A DNA stretch of 64,000 nt, taken from assembly GCF_009730915.1 (NCBI RefSeq), contig NC_052489.1, positions 27,087,916 through 27,151,915 of the forward strand. Reading direction: 5' to 3'. The stretch comes from Dioscorea cayenensis subsp. rotundata (lineage: Eukaryota; Streptophyta; Magnoliopsida; Dioscoreales; Dioscoreaceae). Below the pieces are notes generated by a model, which was not told where the DNA came from, ran no database searches, and worked only from the letters and a program-made list of their open reading frames with translations. This document shows positions 22,811 through 36,169 of this stretch, in pieces. Both the position numbers and the translations under genes were made by a program. Position 1 is the stretch's first letter, and each line of letters begins with the position of its first letter.

Positions 22811-25800
22811 ATGACCTCTTCTGTACATGATTTGGCAGGTAACCTTTTAAATGTTCCCATCTGATTTTGGATGCATCCATGTTTTTTTTTAAACTGTCAA
22901 ACTATAAAATCATTGAGTTTTTCAAGAGTTTAAAAAATTCTGACAAATTTGCTTATGGAAATACTAAAGAACTTATTTTGCAGGTGGCTACCTCATTTTT
23001 ATTTTTGTTGACAATGCTTGCAGTTCTAATGTTATTGGTTTGGTTATACTATTAATGATATTGATGATAGTATTAGCAATATAAGTATGAAATCACAGGA
23101 CATAGCTAATTACTGAAGTACTTCTGGTGCTTCTTCTTGAATTCTAGCAAACTTTCACTGACAACATGAGTTCTTTATTGCATGATTCAGATGTACAGTT
23201 TCTGAGAAATACACCTCATGCTTTTCTTTCTTTGTAGCTCTTTAATAATTGGGAATCTGTTTTATATGGATATGGTGACATCCTACGAAACTTGGTTATG
23301 TTTATACTTTACATTTGATGCATTTTTAAACAAAAGGCAAATTAATTTGTTGTTAGCAGTTTTGTATTGCTTCAGTGTTTAAATTATAGAAATAGAATCA
23401 TATCTGTCTTATTTGGTTACCTAAATCAAGTGTCGAGGCTATCCTTCACTAACAACGAGTTATCTTATTAGAACTAGAATGGTCTAGAAGGTCTAAAATT
23501 TTTAGAATAGTGAAGATGTATTCAGGCGGGGATGCCTTGGCAAGAAAGCAAGCATTCTCGTAATTGATAATTCTTGTTAATGATCACTCTATTGAATTTT
23601 CTGCGCAACTTGTAATAAACGTGATGTAAAATTTATTCTGGCAATTTTTCAGAACTGTCTGATGGTAAATAGTGGAACTTCATAATGACTTTGCAATTAG
23701 GAGAAGTTATAAAAAACCAAAATGTTGAATGCCATCGGCATAATTTCATAGTTGGCTGTAACTTTATTGAAATGTAACTTTTCATGCTATTATGCTCTAG
23801 ATAAAAGTGGATCCGATGAGCAGCAAAAGCAGTCTCAACCAGAAATCCAGCATCAGTCCCTTGCAAATGTGACTGCTCAACCTGGCATGCCTGTGCAATC
23901 TGCTCCATATGTGATACCTCCCAATCCCATGGCAATGGGGCATATTATGGTATTGTTCTAAACAATAGCATGATTCAGTTTTCATTTTTCAACTTGCTGA
24001 TGTGCATTGGATGTAATCAAGATGTGATAAAACTTAATTTACAAAAATCATCTTCCAAATCATAATAGAAGGATATAAGATTAGAGATCTTTTGTAGCAC
24101 ATGCCTTTTTAGTCAGATCATTAAAATTATCCCTTCACATTTTTAAATATGATGTTTTAATTCACGTATATGTTAATGACATATTGCTGGTGTTGCAGAC
24201 ACTAACCTGCTTATTATTGGTATGCTAATTATATTTGAATTTGCTGTTCTAAGTATCATAAACTGTGGATATACATGCACATCGATAATTTCAAGGTCCA
24301 ATATTTATTTTGTCCACATATATAGATGTTGAACTTGAGCATGTGGAGTCTAATATGTTGAAGTAATGAACATAGTCTACATAAATTCAAAATCTGGCCC
24401 TTGTCTTATACATTTATACTTGATCCAGAAGTCAGATTTTTCTGAGCTTTAAGTTAAAAATCTAGCATGGCAAATCCATCAAGGCAGCAGTAGTTTGATA
24501 TCAGAATTAACTGCCATAAGTCTAAACTACTTGTTGGACGACAGATGATTATATTGTTTGCAGTGCTTCTTTTTCTCTATGATCTAGATTTATTTCTTGA
24601 AATATTCTTTCTTTTTTGTAACTGCTACACAAGTTCTTGAATCCTGATTGCATTTATTGAAGCATATTGCTTTTCCAGTCTCAGACGTACCCAATGATGG
24701 ATCCCTACTATGGAGGCATGGTTGCGGCTTATGGTGGACAAACTGCGGTAATCTTGCTCTACCGCAACTTACTTGAAAACTTCAGTTATATTTTTTTAAT
24801 AATATGCAAGATGCTACTCTACAATTTGGTCATGTATTTCTCTGATCATGCCATACTTTAATGTCTATTTTAGATCCATTCCAGCTTGGCAGGTGTGCCC
24901 CATCCTGGGGTACCACTGCCTGCTGATGCGGTTGAGGAGCCAGTGTATGTCAATGCAAAACAATACCATGGCATCTTGAGACGTAGACAGTCACGCGCAA
25001 AAGCTGAATCAGAAAATAAGTTGATCAAATCCCGTAAGGTATATTTCTTTAATGGAAGTATCTTGATCTGGTGTTATCTAATGTCACTGCTTCTTTTAGT
25101 GATTTTGTTTTCTGAATGTGACTATCTTCAGACTACAAAATTCTTGTGTTTTAGAATGTCTTTAGACATGTACCTGGTTGCTATAACCATTTTGTTGCAT
25201 TTTTCTCTAGATAGGATTGGTTGATCAATTGCTGATGATCTTTATACATTTAGATTGTACTGTTTACATTTTCGCTAATTGGTTAAAGCAACATTTCTGG
25301 ATAAGCTAATATTGGTTGAACTCAGAATTGATAGAACCTCTTTATTTTAAGGATTGTACTTGTTCCACTATAATTCATAGTTATGCTGGAAGCAGAATTT
25401 ATCAACAGGGTTATACTCATTTCTAGATAACTGATTGTGATTTTTGCCTAAATTCTTCATAACAGTTTTTAAGTAGCAGTAGGTTTAGGTCTGGTCCTCT
25501 ACCTAGATCACATATTACTGAGTGAATTCAGAACAAATTTATCTATTTAATAGCACCCCATTATTTTGACATTGTCCTTGTTCCACTATAATTAATCATG
25601 CTGGACAGAAATTTATTTACAAGCTGGAATACATTTTTAAAGAGAGTGGTGCTTTTGTGCCCAACTTCTGTGTAATTTTCTAAGATACAAAAGATGTAAT
25701 CCTGGCCTCATCTTGAAATAGTTCTCTTTCACTTTGTGTTCCATTTGTTAGATTACCCCACTACATGTCAGAGTATCTTAAAGTTCCTTACAATTCTTAT

Positions 25801-26032
25801 ACTTTTCCAACTTACCTGTCTATTTTGTGATTCTACACAGCCTTATTTACATGAATCTCGTCACCAGCATGCTTTGAAGAGGGCAAGGGGATGCGGAGGC
25901 AGATTCCTTAACACCAAAGCGGATGGAAGTCAACAAAACTCAGAGCCAGTCCAACATACTGGGAATTCAGGCTCTGCAGACCAACCAAATGGAACCAGCT
26001 CTGGTGATAAAACCCAGAACTCCGAGCAGTAG
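22811..26032 (+). CDS. NF-YA: NF-YA (HAP2/CBF-B) transcription factor subunit
   Basis: Five coding exons, 22811-22838, 23801-23949, 24679-24747, 24874-25038 and 25841-26032, join in frame to 200 aa. The short first exon gives [10 protein letters not shown], the usual opening of this plant NF-YA group. A glutamine-rich region (residues 14-50) follows. The NF-YB/YC interaction helix [20 protein letters not shown] (from residue 103) and the DNA-binding segment [20 protein letters not shown] (from residue 136) are intact. NF-YA joins the NF-YB/NF-YC histone-fold dimer to bind CCAAT boxes in the nucleus. The exon junction inside [10 protein letters not shown] is at a common family position. A microRNA169 site, frequent in NF-YA 3' UTRs, is not evident in 26033-26340. 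Confidence 0.95.
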
Positions 26033-26339
26033 TTGATAATCGACAAGCATCACCCGTTAATAGCTCAAGAACTTGCATTGTTTGATCCTCTTTCTTGTAC
26101 CTTTAGTGATGCGGTGTAAAGGATTCTGGAGGTAGATAGTTTTGAGGGGAAAAATAAGACTTGTAGTATCATTGCTATAATACTTGTTCAGGTTTGGGAT
26201 ATAGAACAACAATCAGAGTCTTATTCTTCTTTCTCTAAGGATGCCAATTCAAGCTGTCAGTAGTGTGTACCATCAGTGTAAATATATGCAGTTTAAACAA
26301 GAGACTCTGTGTGGCTTTTTTTTTTAAAATTTTTTTGTC

Positions 26340-26813
26340 ACAATGACTGGATCTATATAAATATTGAATTGAGGTTTGGAGGTGATCTTAAGATGTTCTA
26401 TGAACCGAATGAAACAGAGAAAAAAGAGAAGAAAATTTAATAAAAACTAATAGTAAAAGAGAAACATGGGTGCTGTTTTAGCAGCTGTGATTACATTTAA
26501 ATAAATTTTTAGCTGTTTATTTGACAGCCTTTGCCATCATAATTCAAGAGCTCTCAAGGGCTCTGATAAAAAATCATTGTGCAATGAAAATATATGCAAT
26601 AGAAAATGAATTATAAGCGTTATTGTTTACTGATCATTTTGTAATTTTCAATGAATTTGAAATTCTTTTTGTTCAATAACCTTTGGAATTATGCATACCG
26701 TCAATATTTTTTATATATATGCTTCTCTTTAAAAAATGAGATTATATATACATATTTATCCTTTGATATGTATTGATTACAACATTAAATTATTAAAAAC
26801 TGTTAAGAATATA
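26340..26813. other. Intergenic, nothing recognised
   Basis: AT-rich sequence between the NF-YA 3' end and the LTR-like element. No gene or repeat was recognised. Confidence 0.4.
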
Positions 26814-27182
26814 TGTTATAAATGTAAAGATAGTAATAAGAATAGATAGCCAGAGTATTTACCAAAAACCCAAAAACCCTGAAGAATTAACTTCTTCTTC
26901 TTCTTTCTTCTTTTATTTCTCTCTTTTCCTTCTCTTCTCTATATCCCAAAGTATACAAAATGAGGGGGTATTTATAGGGTTACATGAGTTGAATGAACGG
27001 CCAGGATCGATTCGATCTGACGGTCCAAAATACCCTGGTTGGTGGAATAGTAACAGTACCGGCGGCTGCTACAGTATCACATGGGCGGCTGCTACAGTAA
27101 TATCTAGAAGTTGCTATAGTAATGCCGTCTGCTACATTGAAATTGCTACAGTAGGCATCCATTAAAATATTTGTTTATAACA
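26814..27182 (-). mobile_element. Probable solo LTR (copia-like), minus orientation
   Basis: On the minus strand this 369-bp block begins TGTTATAAAC and ends TTTATAACA, the TG...CA inverted ends typical of LTRs. It contains a TATA box in good context (CCCTATAAATACCCCC near 26968) followed by a leader-like purine-rich tract (AAGAAGAAAGAAGAAG). Repeats of CTACAGTA-type sequence occur at 27068-27150. The expected 5-bp target duplication is not visible (ATATA versus AAAAC), so the element is old or the boundaries are off. It ends about 240 bp upstream of the CNOT9 start codon. Confidence 0.55.
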
Positions 27183-27425
27183 AAAACTAGTTTATAAATA
27201 ATTTTCTCTCGATTAAATAATTTAATGCCGCCAAAAATAAATGAATAAATAAATAAATTTAGAGATGAATATAAGAAACGGAAGGAAACAGAGGAGGGGG
27301 CCCACTTTTGTCCGTATGGTTTGTATAATATAAAAATAATTTGGCAAGAAATAAAAAGAGAAAATTTTTTTAGTTGAAATATATGTCATGGAATGGATAT
27401 GATAAACATCTTCATCTGAAGAAAC

Positions 27426-30400
27426 ATGGCGAACCATCCCCAATCCCTCTCTCTCAACACTCCTCCCTTCGCCAATCCCGCCCCTTCGTCGCCGGTGGCC
27501 GCCGCGGGCGCCGGTACGGTAGCTGGTGCGCCTGGGAACAAGGACCGGAAGATGGCGTCGGCGGAGCAGCTAGTCCTTGACCTCTTGGATCCTGAGCTCC
27601 GGGAGAATGCGCTTCTTGATCTTTCTAAGGTCCTCTGCCTTCTCTCCTCCTTATCTTTGTTTCTTTTTCTCGATTTGGAGTGTTTATGTTTGAGAAATGT
27701 TTGATTTTTGGTCCGCTTTGGGTTTGGAAAAGATTTGATTTTTTTTGAGAGTGGATTTGAAGGATCTGTTTTGATTTAAACATTACGCCCTTGGATCGTT
27801 TCGTGAAATTCTGATCCGTTTCGTGTGGATTATGATTTCAAATGTAGTATCGGCGAGTTTTTGGAAAGAGTAGGATGATAGTTGTAATATTTTTTTTTTA
27901 TTTGTTTTCTGTTTTATGATCTCAAAATCAGCGGTTCATCCTGTATTATACAATTTGAGATGCTTGATGTTATGGATAAACTCATCAAAGGATGTAGAGT
28001 AAGCATGGAATAGATAATGCTTAGTGAAATGAATTTTCGGGTTGTTTTATGTGTTTTTTTTTTATACTTTTTAGTTCATGCGGTTTAATTCTGGCACGTC
28101 TCTCTGTTTTTTTTTGTTTCAGAAAAGAGAAATATTCCAAGATTTAGCTCCGTTGCTGTGGTATTCTTTTGGCACCATTCCAGCTCTTCTCCAGGTTTTT
28201 TATAAACTTTCCTCTACTTATGTTGATATGTCACAATACATAACTTGTGCAATTTGTTAATTTTTTCTTGAGCAATTAACTAATACAGAAAGAAAGTGAG
28301 AATACAGAATAATCTGTATAGAAATAAAACAAACAGGGGATTTGTCGGATCTTAGATCGTCATCTCATTTGACATGCTATTAATTCAACACAGCATAATG
28401 TCATCTGATAATTTGCAGGAAATTGTTTCAATATATCCTGTTTTGTCCCCTCCGACTCTTACACCAGTTGCATCAAACCGAGTTTGCAATGCACTTGCTC
28501 TCCTTCAGGTTAAGTCCCAGCATTATATTTCATGTTCAATCTGAGAATATCTTATACCAAGCTGTTGATTTGAATACAAGATTTTTTTTTTTAATTTAAT
28601 GTAATCATTTGCCTGTAGACTTTTGTTGTTCTATTTGCTAACTGCTGGATGGTTTTGGTAAATTATTTCCTTTATATATTATCTCCACTGTTGTGTTTGC
28701 ATGGATTTGCTAACTTCACTATGCTCTATGATCATCCCCATGTATATTTCCTTCAACTTTTGTTTTACGAAGAGTGCCATTCTTTTTCAGAACTATCGTA
28801 AAACTTGTGATTTAGCTCCTCTGTGATTGTTTTAGATGCCTATTGATGTGTCATGATTCTTTGAAGGGGTGGTATAGGAAATGGCTATAGGGGTAAACAA
28901 AGTGTACCAGGGTAGGTGTAAAGGTATATATGCCCCATATCAGGATAAAATCTTTTTATTAAAAGAAGCACCAAATTTAAGAATCCTAGGAAAACTTCAT
29001 AACCAATGACTTGGGTAAGAACTTTGTATTTCACCTTTGTAATGGGTCTGATTCCATCTGTCTTGATAAAATTTTTTATGTGAAGATGAAACATTGGAAA
29101 ACTTATCTCTCTCCGTTACTGCAAGCTGCACACTGAGAATCACAACTCACAAGAGGGCTATTGACCCAAAGCCATTATATGCTTCGTATCTTTCTTTTAC
29201 TAGAGATTAATGCCTCCTGTGACTATGCTGTACATGAGTTTCTGAATAAATTTTGACATCTCTCGCCGATTCTGATTTTCAGTTTTATTAGTATTTCTGT
29301 AATGTATTGATAGAAGCTGGCAATGATTCTATTCTAAATCTCTTTATTGATGAGGGTGAGGTTTATGGGTTGAAATTTTGTGATTGTATCATTTCCTTTC
29401 AATAGAACACTTACATTCCCTTTGAAGAGGACTGGCAAGTTGTAAATCTCAACCACTTGAAGTTTTCTCTGCAATAGCTTGATACTATTTTGTACAGAGT
29501 TCCAATGGATGTCAAGGGTTTAGTGTTCATGCCCTTATGTTTCACCTTAAGAATATCAAGTATCAAGCAGTCAGGCCTCAAGAGTTATTTTTTAGATGAT
29601 CCAGTTCCTTTTCATTTTTGTTTTTTGGGATATGGTCTCCTTTTTTAACATGTTGTTATCTATCACCATTATGTACAGTGTAAAATTGTCTAATTCTATA
29701 ATTTTTTTTGGCTTGATTTTTTTGCAGTGTGTTGCTTCACATCCAGATACCAGGATACTTTTCCTCAATGGTACACTATTCCAAAGCTTGTTTCATCCTG
29801 CCAAAAAAAAAAAAAATTATGAAAGAACTTATTAATTATGTTGGATATCTAAAACCTGGTATTTGCAACATATCAAGGGTATTAATTTGATCATATAACT
29901 TAGAATATAGGAAGATTTGTAACATTTTCTTTTGGATGCGTTCTTTCTTAGACATTTGATTTAGTACTTGTGATTTTTTGTTCCATTTGAATTATATATG
30001 GCATCTTAAGCACACAATTATTGTCTAGCAAATAATTCTAATTTATAATTCTAATTAATTTAAATAATCTGATTTTAGAACTACAAAAATGTTTAAAGCC
30101 AATGGTTATCCTGAAATGGTGTCATTACCTATTTCAGAGGGTACCGGTAGCTTTAAACCCATGAAAAATTTAATTGTTTCATATGGCTTCACCTAAAATA
30201 TATTTTATCAAATAGAATGTTTAATTTTAATTTTTTTAAAAAAGGATAGAACCAGCATTTCAGATGGAGATAGGCATTGGATGAAGCCAGCATTTCACCA
30301 TGCAAAGGTTTTTTAAAAGGAAAAATGCATGAAGCTTGCTTTCCAGATGAAAGCCTGCTTCATGGGAACATGGCATTGTGTTAACCATCTCTCTAACATG

Positions 30401-32142
30401 GCTAGTTACCCTTTTTTTTTAAAAAAAATTTCATTAATTTTTTTAAATGCCCTGAAGTTTACTATCTGGCTTACAACTCTTGTATCTAGATCATCTTGAG
30501 AGCTCCTCTGTTGGCGACCCACCATTAAAAAAGTCGTGGAACTAGTGAATCATTTGCCATAAAAATTAATACCATTCTGATAGAATGATCAGTCACAGCA
30601 GTCTATTTCTGCTCCTATATTTGCTTCATTTGTCCATTTCTTTTTCTTGGCAGCCCATATACCTCTATATCTATACCCATTCTTGAATACCACTAGCAAA
30701 ACAAGGCCATTTGAGTATTTGAGGCTTACCAGCTTGGGAGTTATCGGTGCCCTTGTAAAGGTATGCCTGTTTTTATACTGTGTTTGAGTTTTTGTAACTT
30801 ATGTTAAATTTCAGTATGATTGTGATGTTTAGACTATGTTTGACAATTCTGGAATAGTGTGAGATTTAAAAACTTATTCAACTTTCTTCAATAGCTGTTC
30901 CTTTCTATATTTATTCAAATTTGGTTTTTGAGTTGGGATAACAATCCATCTATTGTAGTTGTCTACTGTAAAATTTTGGTTATTCCATGTAAAGCATGGA
31001 ATAAATTTCTGAGTTTTATTCTAAAATTAGGTAGGGTTGATCGAAATCCTTAGCCCAAATTTTATATCACTTTGAATACTTGTTATTTGGTAGCTTATTA
31101 TAGAATAAGACTAAAAAAAAAAGTTTGTTCTAGAATAAGTATTGGCTGCATTTAACAGTAAACATGAATTATGATTTGTATTATTGTTATTAATTTCCTT
31201 GTTGCGGATGATATGTTGCTTTTATGGAACAAAGTCTAGGATAAATTCAGTATATTCTTTTGCAGGTTGATGATACTGAGGTGATCACTTTCCTCCTTCA
31301 GACAGAAATAATTCCTCTGTGCCTGCGTACAATGGAGATGGGTAGTGAACTTTCAAAAACAGTGAGTGAGCAAATTCCTTTTTGTCTTTTCATATTTCAG
31401 ATCGGAGTGCCCTTTGTTCTTGAGGTTTTTGTTGTTATCTCTTTTTTCGGGCTTTTGAACATTATTTCTACCTAGTGCATGCTATTTTCTCGTAAAATTT
31501 GACAAACATGTCATGCAGCAACACTGAATTAACTTTGCTCATTAATTTCTAGGTGGCTACATTTATTGTCCAAAAAATCCTTTTGGACGATGTAGGCCTT
31601 CGGTATATTTGTGCTACAGCTGAGCGATTCTATGCTGTCGGTAGTGTGCTTGCTACTATGGTTGCATCTCTTGCTGAACAACCATCCACAAGGCTACTAA
31701 AACATATAATTCGGTGTTACCTGAGGCTTTCTGATAATCAAAGGTTTGCTAGTCACTTCTCTGTTTCTTGTGAACCATACCAATATAAAATATATATATC
31801 GTTCTTACGCGAAATAGAAGTGGAAATGTAAAACCTTTTAATTCAATCCCACATTTGCAGGGCATGTGAAGCTTTGCACAATTGCCTTCCAGATATGCTG
31901 AAAGATGGAACATTTAACAATTGTCTTCGTGTGAGCATTGCCCTGAATGCAAACATCTTCCCATTTCTTCGTATTGGTCTCATGAATCATTAATATCAAT
32001 ACTGATCATCTTTCTGTATGTCTAACAGGATGACCTTGTAACTCGGCGATGGCTTCAGCAGTTATTACACAATGTGGCAGCAGTTAACCCTGTATCAGTT
32101 GCCATGCAGCAAGCAAGACTTGAGCACATGATGGGCAATTAG
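27426..32142 (+). CDS. CNOT9: CCR4-NOT complex subunit 9 (CNOT9/Rcd1/CAF40)
   Basis: Nine coding exons: 27426-27629, 28123-28194, 28419-28508, 29728-29770, 30654-30760, 31266-31361, 31553-31743, 31861-31930, 32029-32142. All are GT-AG and in phase, giving 328 aa. After a Pro/Ala-rich plant N-terminus (residues 1-42) comes the armadillo-like Rcd1 domain. Visible motifs are [79 protein letters not shown] and [24 protein letters not shown]9 is a conserved module of the cytoplasmic CCR4-NOT deadenylase that docks RNA-binding proteins and GW-repeat proteins. The first donor (AAG|GTCCTC) is a weak GT site. Intron 4 (29771-30653) is the longest after intron 3. Confidence 0.95.
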
Positions 32143-32621
32143 ATTTTGCGAGGTTTTGGAAGCCCAGATGTTGTTGTTTTTGCTAATTATGGCCTATTAT
32201 AAGCATAGAAAATTAGTTTGAGATCATTGATGATCACTGTGCAGTTACTGATTAAGTTATCTGTTTATTTATTTCAATTGTAAGTGTTCTGAACTTTGTA
32301 AAAGATGTTGAAAATGTTATTGTATTCAGTAACAGTCCTAAAGAGCATGCTTTGAAGCAAGCAGATTGTCATAAAGTGTTGCTTTTTCATTGCAATGAGG
32401 AAGCTTTTAATTTTTTAATTTTTTTAATTTTTTTGCCAATATGAGTAATTAGGTCGTTAAAAAATGCAGGGGTGTGTATAAGTCTCGGTAAAGTAAGTGG
32501 AGGCCCGTGTTTAAGTTTTGAATATGTTGTTTGTTTACTAAGAAGGTTAAAGTTTGATTGCCCATCGTTTTTTAAAATTCCAAGTTCAATTTATTTATAT
32601 AATTTTTTTCCTTTTGTCATA

Positions 32622-32622
32622 T

Positions 32623-32678
<56 letters not shown>

Positions 32679-32680
32679 GT
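32622..32680. repeat. (ATT)n microsatellite
   Basis: About 18 consecutive TTA/ATT triplets downstream of CNOT9. Confidence 0.95.
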
Positions 32681-33724
32681 ATTCTTCTCCAATTGACTTT
32701 AAGGTATATTTTTTTATTATTTCATTACATATTTAGTTGAGGAGAATTAATACAAAAATTATGAATATTGTAAAACTACGACGACCAAAAATTATTTAAA
32801 AGTTCTTTTATACAAAACAAAAAATTATATTCCATGAAGAAAAAATTATGGTTTTTATATAAAATTTAAATGGCGATTTTCTTTAATCTTTTTCCACAAA
32901 TAATAAGATGCCCATAAACATGCTTAGATAACTTTTATTATTATTACTATTATTTTTCAATGAGTGTAAAACTTTCCCATTAGTTAATGAAGAATAAGGT
33001 TGGAATGAACTCAGGTCATCTCAGCATGACTCCTGATCGAATGGTCATGGTTCCTCTTATTGATATCCCAACAAATCTTGTCCATTGATTTTGTCGTAAT
33101 TGGGCGGTGGAAAATACAAGTCTTTGACACGGTTTGTTTCTTTTTTCCATTTTGCTGCTTTTCAATCGATCCCTCGAAGGCCCCCGAATTGGTCAGATCC
33201 CTCGAGAATTATTGAATTTTCGGAGATTTTTAGGGTTTCTTCGGCCCTATACACCGTCTCAAGCATCCAATTTTGAGGTATCCGGATCTCTTTTTTGTAA
33301 TTCCGTTGTGTTGTTCCCAATTAGCGGAAATTTGATTAGGGTTTACGTTTTTCTTTTCCCCTTTCTGATTTTTAGTGTTATTCGTTGTTGTAATAGTGTT
33401 TCAATTGAAATTCTTTGGTGCAAACTTGGATTAGGCCTGTCTTGTTCTAGGATCTTTGAGGAATTCGATCATTAAGGGAATTCTAGTGTGCTAGAAGCTC
33501 AGAAATTGGGCGTTTGACTGGCTCTCTCTCTTGGGATTAGCCTGGTTCTGCATTCATACGCTTAAGTAAATTTAGGAATTTTAAAGGAATTCTTTTAGTT
33601 CATCTCCATTCATACCCTGATTTTTTATTGAATTTCTAAAAAAGTGTTTTTTTTTTGTGATCTTACTGTATGATTTGTATATACTCTTCTTAGAGTAGGT
33701 TTGGTTTTCGGCTTTAATTCTTAT

Positions 33725-35343
33725 ATGGAATTGACATGCTTCGAGAGAGGGAACTCACCATCAAGGAAATTCATTGAAGCTAGACTTACTGATCCTAATA
33801 ATTTGGACAAAGAACTTTATTCGGTCCATTCTAAACCTTACACCCCTTTTGTACATTCCAAGCCTGATATCTGGAAAAAATCAGCAAACAAGTCAGTCAT
33901 CAGAAATCCCTTTCCTTCTGTTCCTATGAGGAAGTCTGATGTGGTTTCCAATGTTGGTAGCATTGATGATACAGGTTCAAATGATCATCGATCAATTACC
34001 GATCTCCCTCGGGCCTTGGTTTCTGAGATCCTCCAACGCCTCGAGGCCAAGGAACTAGGCATTGTTTCTTGTGTATCCACCTTTCTTAACGACATAGCAT
34101 CTGATCATCATGGCTAGAAGGATTTTTATTGTGAAAGATGGGGCCTGCCTTTCGGTTCGAACTTTTCTTTGAACAGTACTTTCCTTGGCCAGAAATCTTG
34201 GAAGGAGTTGTTTGTTGAGAGGGAGCACAGGAGTAAAGCGTTTATGGGTCGGTACAGCATTGATGTTCTCCGTGGTCATACTGAGGCTGTTCGGACAGTA
34301 TTTCTTTTACAGCCTGCGAAGCTTATTTTCACAGGAGGGTATGATTCACCAATTCATATGTGGGACATGGAGGAAGGCTTGTCTATTGCAGTGTCTCGTC
34401 CTCTGGGTTGCACCATTCGAGCCATTGCGGCTAATATGGGGCTCTTGGTGGTAGGAAGTACAGATGCCTTCTTGCAATGCTGGAAGGCAATTGAAGGGCA
34501 CCCGCATGTGTTTGACATCACCGGGTCTAGCATGAGCCAAATTTCCAAATTTTGACTATGGGGGCATGAGGGCCCTATTACTTGCCTTGCATTGGATGCC
34601 ACAAAGATCTATAGTGGCTCATGGGACATGAGTGTCCGGGTATGGGATTGAGCTCAATTGAAATGCTTGAAAACATTGAGGCATGGCGATTGGGTTTGGG
34701 CCCTTGCTCCTCAGCCGTCGACTATAGCCAGCATTGCTGGCAGAGATGTTTATATCTGGGATACTGAGAGTGAAAAGCCTACAGAAGTTATCTATAATGC
34801 TCATGTTGGTAATGCTTATTCTTTGGCACGGAGCCATTTAGGAGATTTGTTATTTACGGGAGGGGAAGATGGTGCTATTCACATGTTTGATGTCAGTAGC
34901 TACTATGATGATGATGACGACACGAAGCCGGTTGCAATTTGAATGCCTCAGACGGGTCCTGTTTATTGTCCTGCATTTGAGTTTCCTTGGCTTGTATCAT
35001 CTGCAAGTGATGGCATGCCTGCTTTGATTGACATAAAGAAACTTTTGAAGTCAAGTGAGCGATCATCAATAAGGCAAAGCTCTAAGGTGGTTAAGTACAC
35101 TGCCTCTGATGCTGTGGAGCCCTTCAACGAATGCTGAATGGGTTGTGATCTAATTTGTTCTCTGTGGATATCAGCTCTGATAGGATTGTATGTGCCGGAG
35201 AAGATGGTGTGGTTAGAGTCTGGAACTTCTCACAGGCACTCGAGATTGAGAAGAGGATGCAGGCTTTGAGGAGTGCTAGACTGGAGAACCAGATGAGGCG
35301 TCGTAAGGCACAAATTGAGATGAACGAAAAAGGCAGTGCTTAG
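33725..35343 (+). pseudogene. F-box/WD40 repeat protein, decayed
   Basis: One uninterrupted stretch encodes an F-box (SITDLPRALVSEILQRLEAK near residue 100) and WD40 blades (TGGYDSPIHMWDMEEG, SGSWDMSVRVWD, LFTGGEDGAIHMFD, GEDGVVRVWNFSQAL). It ends with a basic helix (RSARLENQMRRRKAQIEM). Plant F-box/WD40 proteins of this layout are SCF ubiquitin-ligase adaptors. The frame starting at MELTCFERGNSPSRKF (33725) is broken by stops at 34115-34117 (TAG), 34553-34555 (TGA), 34649-34651 (TGA) and 34940-34942 (TGA). A frameshift of one missing base lies near 35115-35125, after which the last ~65 codons continue in another frame. Upstream sequence looks like a normal leader with an intron (possible donor near 33276, acceptor near 33692). 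No poly-A tail was seen, so it is probably a dead native gene rather than a retrocopy. Confidence 0.85.
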
Positions 35344-36050
35344 TTGCCACCAGGAGAAATCAACTGAATGGGGATCGAAGTGGCATCTGGCACAACAAGC
35401 GCGGTGTTGAAGAAAAGCTTAAAGCCTAGAACTGGCACAAATTGGGGTGGGTTCCAAGCCCTTGGTAGATTAATATGTGGAATAGTACAAACACTATTAT
35501 TAATTTCAGCTGGAGAAAATAGTACTATAAGTGAGCTTTGAATTACATACATTTCTTCCAGTTTTGATGTGAATTTTTTCTTTTTATAAATCTCTTCCAC
35601 AATTTGATGTTCTCTTCATCTGATTCGCTTGCAAATGGAATGTTTAGTCTTCACTTGTTTCTGAACGCTCATTTTAGTTAACCTGTATGTGTGATCCTCC
35701 TTTTGAACATCTTAATTAAAGAATCAGAAATTTAGAATCACTATGCAGTCCTCTCTTCTGGGGTTCATGTGCTGTTGTCACGTTCTTGTTTTTTTCCCTT
35801 TTGGGTGAAATTTAAACCTTTTTTATTTTTATTTTTATTTTTTACAACCAATATATCTCAATGCTGACAGACAAAGTGTTTGGTCCTGCCCATCTGTTCA
35901 CCAATTGGAAGCTGCCAAGTTTGAAGCCATTTCTTATCCTGTCCTGAGACTCGAATCAGCTGTTTCGGTTTAGACAGCAAACACAAAAGAGTTGAGCTTA
36001 TTCATACACTAGAGGACCCCACTTTCTTTCTATAGCGAATCAGAAAGAGC
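35344..36050. other. Intergenic, nothing recognised
   Basis: The 3' flank of the decayed WD40 gene and upstream region of the next gene. A T-rich run lies at about 35818-35840. No further gene is evident. Confidence 0.4.
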
Positions 36051-36169
36051 CACGTAAATGGCTTGCAGACCTCAACATCCAAAGCCTAACCCACACAGGA
36101 TCTGGCCCCCGACCCGCAAGACTTGGAGATTCGCAGTAGTATTAGTATTACCGCGCGACCACGAACTCG

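Noticed and set aside
26033-26340. Possible microRNA169 target in the NF-YA 3' region
   Set aside because: The segment GGATGCCAATTCAAGCTGTC has too little similarity to the usual target for a confident call.
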